Below, piece after piece: positions 6,667 to 14,533 of a stretch of DNA of 14,533 nt. The notes beneath the pieces are model-generated. The model worked only from the letters and a program-made list of their open reading frames with translations. It did no database searches and had not been told where the DNA came from. Each line of letters opens with the position of its first letter. The stretch's first letter is position 1. Position numbers and translations under genes: made by a program. Origin of the DNA: Verrucomicrobiota bacterium (GTDB lineage: Bacteria > Verrucomicrobiota > Verrucomicrobiia > Opitutales > Seribacteraceae); the NCBI GenBank assembly GCA_014382645.1, contig JACNJI010000183.1, positions 1 to 14,533 on the forward strand, written 5' to 3'.

Positions 6667-7608
6667 ATGAACACCAATATGTTTCTTTCTCGTTGGATTC
6701 TCTTTGTCCTGCTCGTCTTACCCCCGGAAGTATGGGCAAACGAGAACTTCGAAATTCTCAAGAAGGCCAAGAAGATCGTCTTGCTGGGAGACAGCATCAC
6801 TTACGGGGGCGAATACGTGGTTTTTTTCGAGAGGTGGCTCACCGTCAACCACCCGGAGCTAAGCCCCGAGGTGCTGAACCAAGGCATACCGAGCGAAACC
6901 GTTTCCGGCCTTTCCGAACCGGGACATATCAGGCACGGGTTCCCCCGGCCTGACCTGCACGAGCGCCTGGACCGGTCGCTGAAGGCCTTGAACCCCGACC
7001 TCATCATCGCCTGCTACGGCATAAACTGCGGTATTTACATGCCACTCGATGAGGAACGCTTCGCCAAGTACAAGGAAGGCGTTCAGCGCCTGAAGAAAAA
7101 GGCAGAGGCCCAAGGGGCCACTATCATTTTCATGACCCCGCCGGTGTACGACAAACCGAACCCGAAATTTGATTACGACGACGTCATGGCGGCCTACGCC
7201 AGGTGGCTGGTCTCGAAACGAAAGGACGGCTGGCAGGTGATCGATTTGCACACGATCATGAAGCGGGAGCTCGCCCAGAAGCGGGAGAAGGACCCGAAAT
7301 TCAAGTACTCTCGCGATGGGGTACATCCGGGAGCCGAGGGGCATGAATTGATGGCTCAACAAATAATCGACTTTTTTGCCATCACGCCACCCCTCAAGGA
7401 TCCGCACCCGAATGCCTCTGGTCGCATGATGATGTTCCTGCGCGAACGCATGCGGGTAAAACGAGCCGCTTGGTTGACCAAGATCGGGCACAAGCGCCCG
7501 ATGCGAAAGGGCAAGCTCTTGAGCGAGGCCAACAAGATCGCGGCCGAGAACACCGAGCGAATAAAGCAAAACCTTGGAACCATCTTGAAGGCAGCCAAGC
7601 AGCTCTGA
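6667..7608 (+). CDS. Exported SGNH/GDSL-family hydrolase
   Basis: A 313-residue lipase/esterase-type protein. The signal peptide is residues 1-24 (cleavage after VWA). Block I is LLGDSITYGG with nucleophile S43. The oxyanion asparagine is probably N120 in GINCGIY. Block V is DGVHPGAEGH, giving catalytic D217 and H220. The SGNH fold ends near residue 240; the remaining ~70 residues are helical and rich in lysine and arginine, a tail also seen in other verrucomicrobial and planctomycetal SGNH proteins from memory. It starts 14 bp after the upstream sulfatase and is followed 88 bp later by another sulfatase, so co-transcription is likely. A role in removing acyl groups from the same glycan is inferred; the sequence itself shows only an esterase-type hydrolase. 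Confidence 0.9.
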   Translation: MNTNMFLSRWILFVLLVLPPEVWANENFEILKKAKKIVLLGDSITYGGEYVVFFERWLTVNHPELSPEVLNQGIPSETVSGLSEPGHIRHGFPRPDLHERLDRSLKALNPDLIIACYGINCGIYMPLDEERFAKYKEGVQRLKKKAEAQGATIIFMTPPVYDKPNPKFDYDDVMAAYARWLVSKRKDGWQVIDLHTIMKRELAQKREKDPKFKYSRDGVHPGAEGHELMAQQIIDFFAITPPLKDPHPNASGRMMMFLRERMRVKRAAWLTKIGHKRPMRKGKLLSEANKIAAENTERIKQNLGTILKAAKQL

Positions 7609-7696
7609 GGTTTTCTATTCGGTCCACATACTTTTTGCTGTCCAATCATCCTCTATTTAAGTACCCCTTGGTGCTTTGTGAAATCACTATCTTCGG

Positions 7697-9187
7697 ATGA
7701 AAGTACTGATCCTCCTGTTGTTCGCCACGCTCTCCTTCAAATGCCTGTCCTTCGGGGCCAAGGACAAGCGGCCTAATATTTTGCTTTTCACGGCGGATGA
7801 TCTCCATGCCGAGTCGCTCGGCGCGTACGGAGGAAAACCGAAAGACCTTACGCCCAACCTCGATGCCTTCGCCGCTCAAAGCATGCTCTTCAACCGGGCT
7901 CACGTGAACACCCCGATCTGCGCCCCCTGCCGGGCGATCCTTGCGACTGGTCGCTACAGTCACCGTTCGGGAGCCATGGGCTTCATGCCCGCCCGTCCCG
8001 ACGTGCCCGACGTCGTGACTACGCTGAAAGCGGGAGGCTACCACACGGGAATTCTTGGTAAGTACGGACATTCCACTCCCAAAAAAACGATGGAGTGGGA
8101 TTATCATTTTGATCAAAAGGATCTCGGTAACGGCCGTAGTCCGGGTCTATACCGGCAACGAAGCGAGGTGTTCTTCGAGCAATGCAAGAAAACAGGCAAA
8201 CCCTTCTACTTCATGGTGAATTCCCATGATCCGCATCGGCCTTATTGCAATCCGGATAAATTGACCAGGGGAGCGTCCATGCCCTCGCGGACCTACGAGC
8301 CGAGCGAAGTCGACGTGCCGGGCTTTCTGCCCGACCTGCCGGGAGTGCGAGCCGAGTTGGCCCAGTACCTGAACTCAACCCGCCGCCTCGATGATACCTT
8401 CGGCAGCGTCATGAAGGCCCTCGACGAATCGGGTTACGCGGATAACACCTTGGTGCTCTTCATTACCGACAACGGTATCGCGGTACCTTTTGCCAAGTGC
8501 AACACCTGGTTCCATAGTTCGCGTAGCCCCTTGCTGGCCCGCTGGCCCGGCCAGGTCACCCCGGGCATTCGCGACGACGAACATTTTGTTTCGGTGGTGG
8601 ATTTCTTTCCGACTTTCCTTGAGGTGACCTGGGTGAAGGGTCCCGGCGGTCTCGACGGTCGGTCTTTCCTCTCCCTGCTGGAAGGCGGCAACCAGAAGGG
8701 GAGGGATTGCGTGTTCACCCAGATCGACTCCAAGGCGGGAGGCGCCGCTGTGCCGATGCGGGCGGTGCACAATGCAAAGTACGGATACATCTACAATGCC
8801 TTCAGTAACGGAACCTACTGGTACCGCAACAACAACGAGGGACAAACCATGGCGGCGATGAATCTGGCGGCCAAGACCGATGCCGCCATCGCGGCCCGCG
8901 TGGACCTCTTTCGCTATCGTGTTCCGGAGGAATTCTACGACCTCGAGAAGGATCCCGATTGCCTCGTCAACCTGATCGACAGTTCCCGTCACAAGGAGAC
9001 CGTCTCGATGTTGCAGGCCAAATTGGTCGGCCAAATGAAAAAGACCAACGACCCTATGTTGAAAGCCTTTGAGAACCGTAACGACCGGAGCAACGTCGAT
9101 CGTGTGATAACGGCTACCTATGGGCCGCAAAAGCCCAGCGGTCCAAAGAAGCCCAAGAACCAAAAGGGTAAAAAGAAACAAAAGTGA
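7697..9187 (+). CDS. Exported S1 sulfatase, resembling heparan N-sulfatase (SGSH)-type enzymes
   Basis: A 496-residue sulfatase with signal peptide 1-21. The metal ligands D34/D35 lie in FTADDLHAESLGAYGG. The formylglycine motif is CAPCRAILATGR, with C75 expected to be modified. The fourth motif position is a cysteine (C78) rather than the usual serine, which is uncommon. TDNG (D258/N259) supplies the second metal pair. SHDPHRPY near residue 176 and HSSRSPLLARWPG are typical of the class. AFAAQSMLFNRAHVNTPICAP and SGAMGFM resemble N-sulfoglucosamine sulfohydrolase-like enzymes, a subfamily guess from memory. The last 21 residues hold nine lysines. The stop TGA lies 29 bp before the next gene's preferred ATG and overlaps its alternative GTG start. 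Confidence 0.9.
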   Translation: MKVLILLLFATLSFKCLSFGAKDKRPNILLFTADDLHAESLGAYGGKPKDLTPNLDAFAAQSMLFNRAHVNTPICAPCRAILATGRYSHRSGAMGFMPARPDVPDVVTTLKAGGYHTGILGKYGHSTPKKTMEWDYHFDQKDLGNGRSPGLYRQRSEVFFEQCKKTGKPFYFMVNSHDPHRPYCNPDKLTRGASMPSRTYEPSEVDVPGFLPDLPGVRAELAQYLNSTRRLDDTFGSVMKALDESGYADNTLVLFITDNGIAVPFAKCNTWFHSSRSPLLARWPGQVTPGIRDDEHFVSVVDFFPTFLEVTWVKGPGGLDGRSFLSLLEGGNQKGRDCVFTQIDSKAGGAAVPMRAVHNAKYGYIYNAFSNGTYWYRNNNEGQTMAAMNLAAKTDAAIAARVDLFRYRVPEEFYDLEKDPDCLVNLIDSSRHKETVSMLQAKLVGQMKKTNDPMLKAFENRNDRSNVDRVITATYGPQKPSGPKKPKNQKGKKKQK

Positions 9188-9216
9188 AAGAATCAACCCC
9201 CCCCTGCCTACGAGCC

Positions 9217-10635
9217 ATGAGAAGTATCCCTAAATTTATTTATTTATTAATGCTTTCAAGCCTCGTTTGTCTGGCTGCCAAGGACAAACCCAACGTCTTG
9301 CTGGTCTCGATCGACGATTTGAACGATTGGGTCGGTTGCCTCGGCGGTCACCCGCAAGCCAAGACTCCCAATATCGACCGCTTGGCCAAGATGGGCACCC
9401 TGTTTGCCAACGGACATTGCCAGTCTCCCGTTTGCAACCCTTCGCGGGTCAGCATGATGACGGGCCGTTACCCGCATACCACAGGGGTTTACTTTCTCAG
9501 CCCGGATCTGGAAGCTTCACCGGTACTCAAGGACGTCCAGACCCTGCCCGAAGTGTTTGCCGACAATGGATACAAGACGATGGCGGCGGGCAAGATCTTC
9601 CATCAGGGAGACAAGCGCTTTTTTCAGGAATACCTGCCGACGGGCGGATTCGGTCCGAAGCCCAAGAAAAAGATTTCCCAACCTCACGGACATCCCTTGT
9701 GGGACTGGGGAGTGTTTCCGGATGACGACAACCTGATGCCCGACATGAAGTGCGCCAAGTGGGCAGTCGAGCAATTGAAGAAGAAACACGACAAGCCGTT
9801 CTTCATGGGGGTCGGGTTTTACCGGCCTCACGTTCCGATGTATGCTACCAAGAAATGGTTCGATATGCATCCCAGGGGAAAAATCAAGCTTCCCCTGGTT
9901 CCAAAGAACGACTGCAATGACTTGAGCCAGTACGCGATCGACTTGACCAATTTGAAACACGTTTCCCCCACCCACAAATGGGTCAGCGAAGCCGGGCAGT
10001 GGGAGCATGCAGTTCAGTCCTATCTGGCATCGGTGTCCTTTGCCGATCATTGCCTGGGGCTTGTGCTCGATGCACTGGAGTCAAGCGACTACGGAAAGAA
10101 TACGGTCATCGCTCTGTTTTCCGACCATGGATTCCACCTCGGGGAGAAGGAACGCTGGGCCAAGCGTTCCCTCTGGGAGGACGGAACCCGGGTCCCCATC
10201 ATCGTGACAGCCCCAGGGTACGAGAAAAACCAGAAATCCGACCGGCCCGCCGAGCTCCTCGACGTCTTTCCCACCTTGCTCGAATTAGCCGGACTACCCG
10301 CTGACTCCAGCCAGGAAGGGCAGAGCCTGGTGCCCCTCATGAAGAATCCCAAGAGGGAGTGGCCGCATCCCGCCATCACTAGTTTCGGACTGGGCAATTA
10401 CTCGGTGCGCACTACCCGCTACCGCTTTATCCAGTACTTTGACGGATCACGGGAACTCTATGACCTGAGCAAGGATCCGCACGAATGGAGGAACTTGGCC
10501 GCCGACCCGAAAAACAAATCGATCATCGAGGAACACGCGTCCCACCTGCCCAAGAAACAACACCCCGTCCTGCCGGGCAGGTCGACCGGGCATGCGGCCT
10601 ACGGAGCGGCCAACGCCAACATCAAGAACGATTGA
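9217..10635 (+). CDS. Exported S1 sulfatase, iduronate-2-sulfatase-like
   Basis: A 472-residue sulfatase from the ATG at 9217, chosen because it begins directly with a signal peptide (residues 1-21). An in-frame GTG at 9184, overlapping the previous stop, would add 11 polar residues in front of it. The metal-site aspartates are D33/D34 in VSIDDLNDW. The canonical motif CNPSRVSMMTGR gives C73 as the formylglycine precursor. SDHGFHLGEKERWAKRSLWEDG supplies D303/H304 and the following active-site lysine region. VGFYRPHVPM and GKIFHQG are typical of iduronate-2-sulfatase-like (S1_7-type) bacterial enzymes. The C-terminus carries LYDLSKDPHEWRNLA. The length is normal. Such enzymes remove 2-O-sulfate from uronic acids in sulfated glycans, but the true substrate here is unknown. 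The next gene begins 33 bp later. Confidence 0.92.
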   Translation: MRSIPKFIYLLMLSSLVCLAAKDKPNVLLVSIDDLNDWVGCLGGHPQAKTPNIDRLAKMGTLFANGHCQSPVCNPSRVSMMTGRYPHTTGVYFLSPDLEASPVLKDVQTLPEVFADNGYKTMAAGKIFHQGDKRFFQEYLPTGGFGPKPKKKISQPHGHPLWDWGVFPDDDNLMPDMKCAKWAVEQLKKKHDKPFFMGVGFYRPHVPMYATKKWFDMHPRGKIKLPLVPKNDCNDLSQYAIDLTNLKHVSPTHKWVSEAGQWEHAVQSYLASVSFADHCLGLVLDALESSDYGKNTVIALFSDHGFHLGEKERWAKRSLWEDGTRVPIIVTAPGYEKNQKSDRPAELLDVFPTLLELAGLPADSSQEGQSLVPLMKNPKREWPHPAITSFGLGNYSVRTTRYRFIQYFDGSRELYDLSKDPHEWRNLAADPKNKSIIEEHASHLPKKQHPVLPGRSTGHAAYGAANANIKND

Positions 10636-10668
10636 TCATTGGACGGAGCTCCCCTTACGCTTCCAAGG

Positions 10669-13005
10669 ATGAACGGAACCCGAATCACAACCTTACCGGT
10701 TCTGACTGTTGCGGTGCTTCTTCTGTCAAGCTTGACGGTAAGCGCCGCTGTGCCCTCCGGCTTCGATCAAGTAATCAAGCCGTTCCTCAAAGAGAACTGC
10801 ATCCGGTGTCACGGTGAGAAAAAGCAAAAGGGCAAGCTGGCTCTCCATCAGGTATCGTTTGATTTCACAACGACGGAGACTTCCGACTTGTGGCTTGAGA
10901 TTCTTGAGCAATTGACGGCCCGAGACATGCCGCCGCCCGACGAGGAAGCGCAGCCGACTGATTCGGAACGTAATGCGGTGATCGAATGGATCGACCGTCA
11001 GTTGCTGACCGTGGGCTCGGGCGAAACTTATCGCAAAAAGCTACTCGCCCCCGAATACGGCAACTGGGTAAATCACAAAAAGCTCTTTTCGGGTGAAATC
11101 AAAACACCCCCTTTTTCACCCTCTCGGCTCTGGCGGTTCAATACCGAGATTTTTGCCCACAAGGGCTTTGGCAAGGCGAAGAGCCCTTTCAGTTACGTGA
11201 CCTCGGAACGTGGGATCCGCGACTACGCGGCTATGTCGGTTGCGGATCAGAGCACGGTGCAAATGACGATGATCGTGGCCGACTCGTTTCTAGCGGAGCG
11301 GGAAAAACGGGGCGATTTTACGGATTTCGGGGATGATAAGCCGGTTCCTGAGGAAAAGGCGCTTGTGGAGGTGATTAGGCGGGAGCATATTCGGGTGATC
11401 GGACGCTACCCGAACAAGGAAGAGCAGGAAAAATACCTGACCTTTCTCAAACAGAGCATCAAAGCTGGCGGGAACCTAGACGGATTCAAAACGACGATCA
11501 AAGCGATGTTCCTGAGTCCGGAATCGATCTACCGGATGGAATTCGGCCTAGGTGAGGTGGACGAGCACGGACGCCGGCATTTGTCACCGGACGAACTGGC
11601 CCATGCGATCGCCTATGCATTGACGGATTACAGACCGGACAACCATCGACTCATTCGTGACGCACTGCAAAAGGGGAAGCTGAAAACCAAGGAGGACGTG
11701 GCTCGTCTCGTTCGGCAATTGATGGACGAACAACTCTTGACGGGACACTGGGACCGGAAGGATCTGCCGCGAATCAGGCGGTTCTTTGAGGAGTTCTTCG
11801 GTTTTCATCGGGCCGGAACGGTCTTCAAGGACAACGACCGGCGGGGTGCGGAAAAGATTAACCAATGGAACACGACTATGCTCATTCACGACGCGCGGAT
11901 GCTGATTGAGCACGTGTTGAAGAAGGACAAAGACGTTATCGCCGAGTTGTTGACCACAAATGAGTACTTCATCGCGCATCCGGGCGACAACGAGTATGCC
12001 CGCGAGCATTACGAGAAGAAAGTGGCGGAGATCATGGATCCGGGCTTTGTCCAGGCACGCATTGAGCTGCGCAGGAAACAGATCAAGGGGGATTTCAATT
12101 TTGAGAATATGCCGGAAAAGGCGGAGGAAGCGCTGGTTTCCGCCCGCCGGGATGCGGAGAAAACGGTTGCGATGTATCAAGCGACGCTGGACAAGGGAAT
12201 GCACCGCCATCCCGATTTTCCTTTCGAGGGCAATAGGCGCGGCATTGCGGATCTCCTTTATGTCGAGCCCTACAATTTACCTAGCAACGGTCGCCACGGG
12301 GAACAAAAGTGGGACTGGCCCATCGAGCAACCCTTGAAGATGCCCAAGGAGCAACGGGCCGGTTTACTTACGCATCCAGCGTGGTTGACAGCCTATTCGC
12401 TCAATGAGGACAATGATCCCATTCATCGGGGGATCTGGGTATACGAACGGTTACTGGCGGGGGTGCTGGGTGACGTCCCCCCGGACGTTGACGCGGCCGT
12501 GCCAACCGATCCTCACAAGACTCTTAGGGAGCGGATGGAGCCACTGCGAAGCGAACGGTGCTGGAAGTGCCACCGCAAGATGAATCCGCTCGGTGAAGCG
12601 TTCGAGGTCTTTGATGACTGGGGGCGCTATCGAACCCATCACTACTTTGACGAGAACGGTGAAATCTACATGCGGCGGGACAACCAGTTCGACCGCAAGC
12701 TCAAGGAGGGCAAACTAACGACCCGCAAGGTAGACGCGTCCGGAGAAATTGCCTTTTCGGGCGATCCCAAGGTCGATGGAAAAGTAAAGGATGCAGTCGA
12801 AATGATGCAGCGCCTGGGTCGTTCGGATCGGGCCCGTCAGTCCTTCATCCGGCATTTGTTCCGCTATTTCATGGGACGCAACGAGATGCTGAGCGATTCA
12901 AGAACCTTGATCGAAGCCGAAAGAGCCTATGTAGATAAAGGCGGTAGCTTTAAAGCGCTCGTTGTATCATTATTAAGTTCGGATTCCTTTTTATACAGAC
13001 GATAA
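10669..13005 (+). CDS. Exported PSCyt-type cytochrome with DUF1592/DUF1588/DUF1585-like regions
   Basis: A 778-residue exported protein of the large planctomycete/verrucomicrobial cytochrome-like group. The ATG at 10669 is preferred over a TTG at 10639 because it starts a signal peptide (1-27, cleavage after SAA). A first haem-binding motif, CIRCH, is at 44-48 (PSCyt1 type). The middle part contains a helical DUF1592-like region, including LSPDELAHAIAYAL and FFEEFFGFHRAGTVFKD. A DUF1588-like region follows, with LTHPAWLTAYS and RGIWVYERLLAG and a second haem motif, CWKCH, at 631-635. The C-terminus (about 700-778) is DUF1585-like, with a FIRHLFRYFMGRNE block. I do not see the usual DUF1587 motif (LNRxEYxNTxRDL) after the first haem. 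The function of the family is unknown; two c-type haems suggest electron transfer. The DUF1552 gene starts 12 bp later, the usual partner. Confidence 0.9.
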   Translation: MNGTRITTLPVLTVAVLLLSSLTVSAAVPSGFDQVIKPFLKENCIRCHGEKKQKGKLALHQVSFDFTTTETSDLWLEILEQLTARDMPPPDEEAQPTDSERNAVIEWIDRQLLTVGSGETYRKKLLAPEYGNWVNHKKLFSGEIKTPPFSPSRLWRFNTEIFAHKGFGKAKSPFSYVTSERGIRDYAAMSVADQSTVQMTMIVADSFLAEREKRGDFTDFGDDKPVPEEKALVEVIRREHIRVIGRYPNKEEQEKYLTFLKQSIKAGGNLDGFKTTIKAMFLSPESIYRMEFGLGEVDEHGRRHLSPDELAHAIAYALTDYRPDNHRLIRDALQKGKLKTKEDVARLVRQLMDEQLLTGHWDRKDLPRIRRFFEEFFGFHRAGTVFKDNDRRGAEKINQWNTTMLIHDARMLIEHVLKKDKDVIAELLTTNEYFIAHPGDNEYAREHYEKKVAEIMDPGFVQARIELRRKQIKGDFNFENMPEKAEEALVSARRDAEKTVAMYQATLDKGMHRHPDFPFEGNRRGIADLLYVEPYNLPSNGRHGEQKWDWPIEQPLKMPKEQRAGLLTHPAWLTAYSLNEDNDPIHRGIWVYERLLAGVLGDVPPDVDAAVPTDPHKTLRERMEPLRSERCWKCHRKMNPLGEAFEVFDDWGRYRTHHYFDENGEIYMRRDNQFDRKLKEGKLTTRKVDASGEIAFSGDPKVDGKVKDAVEMMQRLGRSDRARQSFIRHLFRYFMGRNEMLSDSRTLIEAERAYVDKGGSFKALVVSLLSSDSFLYRR

Positions 13006-13017
13006 TCATACCTATTT

Positions 13018-14457
13018 ATGATATATAAAAGACGGCAGTTTCTGCGAAATTTCTCCCTTGGCGGCAGCACCCTTGCCATGGCTCCTTTTCTACAATCCAT
13101 TCGGGTCCATGCCGCCGGAGACGAAGCTGCCTTGCCGAAGCGGTTCGTCTTCGTGGTGAAATCATCAGGAATCGACAAGTTCAACCTCGTACCCGAGGGT
13201 CTCGAAAATCACTTCGTCAATCCGGACGACGGCAAGAAACTGGGGAATCGAGGGCGGCGGGAAGGACCTCTCGTAGACGTCGCGCTGGCAGATCACCAGC
13301 TTCCGGAAAAACTGGCCGCCTTGGAAACTTTCAAAGATCGCCTGACAGTCATTCAAAGTTTGTCCGGGGTGGGCTTCCGGGGAAACCATACCAAGGGATT
13401 CGGGACCCTTTCGCTTCATGATTCGGAAAAGGTAGCCGTTGCCCCGACGCTGGATTGTCTCCTCGGGCAACATCTCTCCACGGGTCCATTCCCGATGTAC
13501 GGCATGGCAATGAGCGGTCAACTGCTTGAGTCCGCAGGATGGAAACCCGAAGACTCCTATTGCTATCCAAACCTTTCCGCCTACGCAGCCGCCAAGCCCG
13601 TTGCCTATCAAGGTTCCCCCCGGAAAGCCTTTCTCGAACTCTTCGGCGCCGGCGTGGCAAGCCCCCGGGAACTGGAAAAGAAAATCGCTCTGAACGGCGA
13701 CCTGATGGATTTCCTGACCGAGGATGCCCGGCGCGTGGAGAAGCGACTGTCCGGGGACGACAAGGAACGGTTCGCTCTTTATATGGATTCGTTCGATTCG
13801 CTGCGAAAGATCGAAGAGAAGAAAGCCGCCCTTACGGACCGCATTCAAAAGCACGCCCCGGAACTGACGGACCGCTTCGATTCCACCGCTCCATCCGAGC
13901 GAATCGAATCGCACTTTGAAATCGCCTCCGCCGCTCTGGTCGCTGGCCTGACAAATGTGATCACCCTGCGTCCGGACACCTTGGGCGTGAAGTATTCCGA
14001 GCTCAAGATATCGAATTCCGTACACGCCCTTGGACACCTCCAGGACAACAAGGCTTCAAACGGCTGGACCGGTCACCAGGCGCGCATGGAGATCGAAAAG
14101 CTGCACCTCAAGCAAATCGCAAAAATGGCCAAGAAGTTCGACGATATTCCGGAAGGAAATGGCTCGATGCTCGACAACACGATGATCGTCTACATGTCGT
14201 GTTCTTCCGGCGACCATCATTGCGCCGGTCATGATTGGCCAGTCGTTCTGCTTGGCGGGATGGGGAAGAAGCTGAAGACTGGACGATATGTCGAGTATCC
14301 CAAGTATGGCAGCAAAGGCCACCGTACGGTTGGCAACCTTTACCTTTCCTTGATGCAGGCCGCCGGAATGAAAACTTCCGAAACCTTCGGTCAACCGGAT
14401 GCCAACCTGAAGGATCTCGACCTGAAGGGACCGTTGCAGGAATTGATGGTAGGCTAG
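13018..14457 (+). CDS. Tat-exported DUF1552 family protein
   Basis: A 479-residue protein with a twin-arginine signal: KRRQFLRNFSLGGS at residues 4-17, then a hydrophobic stretch, and likely cleavage after VHA near 32. The body matches the DUF1552 family: KRFVFVVKSSGID after the signal, GNHTKGFGTLS, PTLDCLLGQHL, a coiled helical part (about 220-290) and a C-terminal SSGDHHCAGHDWPVVLLGG block ending in NLYLSLMQAAG. The family is of unknown function and is often encoded next to DUF1592-type cytochromes, as here (12 bp gap). Tat export implies folding, possibly cofactor insertion, before secretion. The fold of the C-terminal block recalls alkaline-phosphatase/sulfatase-like proteins, a weak impression only. 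It is the last gene of the run; no classic terminator follows. Confidence 0.92.
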   Translation: MIYKRRQFLRNFSLGGSTLAMAPFLQSIRVHAAGDEAALPKRFVFVVKSSGIDKFNLVPEGLENHFVNPDDGKKLGNRGRREGPLVDVALADHQLPEKLAALETFKDRLTVIQSLSGVGFRGNHTKGFGTLSLHDSEKVAVAPTLDCLLGQHLSTGPFPMYGMAMSGQLLESAGWKPEDSYCYPNLSAYAAAKPVAYQGSPRKAFLELFGAGVASPRELEKKIALNGDLMDFLTEDARRVEKRLSGDDKERFALYMDSFDSLRKIEEKKAALTDRIQKHAPELTDRFDSTAPSERIESHFEIASAALVAGLTNVITLRPDTLGVKYSELKISNSVHALGHLQDNKASNGWTGHQARMEIEKLHLKQIAKMAKKFDDIPEGNGSMLDNTMIVYMSCSSGDHHCAGHDWPVVLLGGMGKKLKTGRYVEYPKYGSKGHRTVGNLYLSLMQAAGMKTSETFGQPDANLKDLDLKGPLQELMVG

Positions 14458-14484
14458 AAGAAACTGAGAGATAAAAAGAAGAAC

Positions 14485-14500
14485 TGCATGATATCATGCA
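14485..14500. promoter_or_regulatory. 16-bp perfect palindrome downstream of the DUF1552 gene
   Basis: tgcatgatatcatgca is a perfect 8+8 inverted repeat with no loop, 27 bp after the DUF1552 stop. It lacks a GC-rich stem, a loop and a T tract, so it does not look like an intrinsic terminator. A dimeric regulator site in front of the gene beginning at the right edge (possible ATG at 14523) is plausible. A further half-like catgcag lies at 14522-14528. The function is inferred only. Confidence 0.45.
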
Positions 14501-14533
14501 TAACGGAATTCCACCTTTCACCATGCAGCCCTC

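Noticed and set aside
14523..14533. Start of a next gene at ATG 14523
   Set aside because: Only three codons remain and no clear ribosome-binding site is seen; too little to call.

Overview
The window looks like a chromosomal segment from a Planctomycetota or Verrucomicrobiota bacterium. The evidence is gene content only: exported formylglycine sulfatases, SASA/SGNH-type esterases, a PSCyt-type cytochrome with DUF1592/DUF1588/DUF1585-like regions, and a Tat-exported DUF1552 protein. That combination is characteristic of those phyla; genus cannot be read from the sequence. All intact genes are on the + strand.

Layout. (1) Bases 3-962: the 3' part of a gene open to the left edge. Its first ~45 codons read like the late core of a sulfatase, but the rest is a different, jelly-roll-ending protein, so it may be a chimera. 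(2) Bases 971-3111: two exported SASA-type (sialate O-acetylesterase-like) hydrolases in tandem. They share a nearly identical leader, ribosome-binding site and signal-peptide sequence but have divergent mature parts; a 9-bp tandem repeat precedes the first. (3) Bases ~3112-5000: a decayed zone holding a LamG-domain gene broken by an in-frame TAG and lacking a start, the last 58 codons of an integrase-type transposase on the - strand, and a third SASA gene truncated to its N-terminal third. (4) Bases 5018-14457: a tightly packed run of six genes: sulfatase, SGNH hydrolase, second sulfatase (SGSH-like), third sulfatase (iduronate-2-sulfatase-like), PSCyt/DUF1592-family cytochrome and DUF1552 protein, with gaps of only 12 to about 90 bp.

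How they may work together (inference): every intact product carries an export signal. Three sulfatases of different types plus SASA and SGNH esterases would suit removal of sulfate and acyl groups from a complex sulfated polysaccharide. The DUF1592/DUF1552 pair commonly occurs side by side in these phyla, but its function is unknown; its position at the end of a sulfatase operon is the most interesting systems-level lead. No glycoside hydrolase, SusC/D pair, regulator or sulfatase-maturating enzyme is visible. No tRNA, rRNA or CRISPR array was found.
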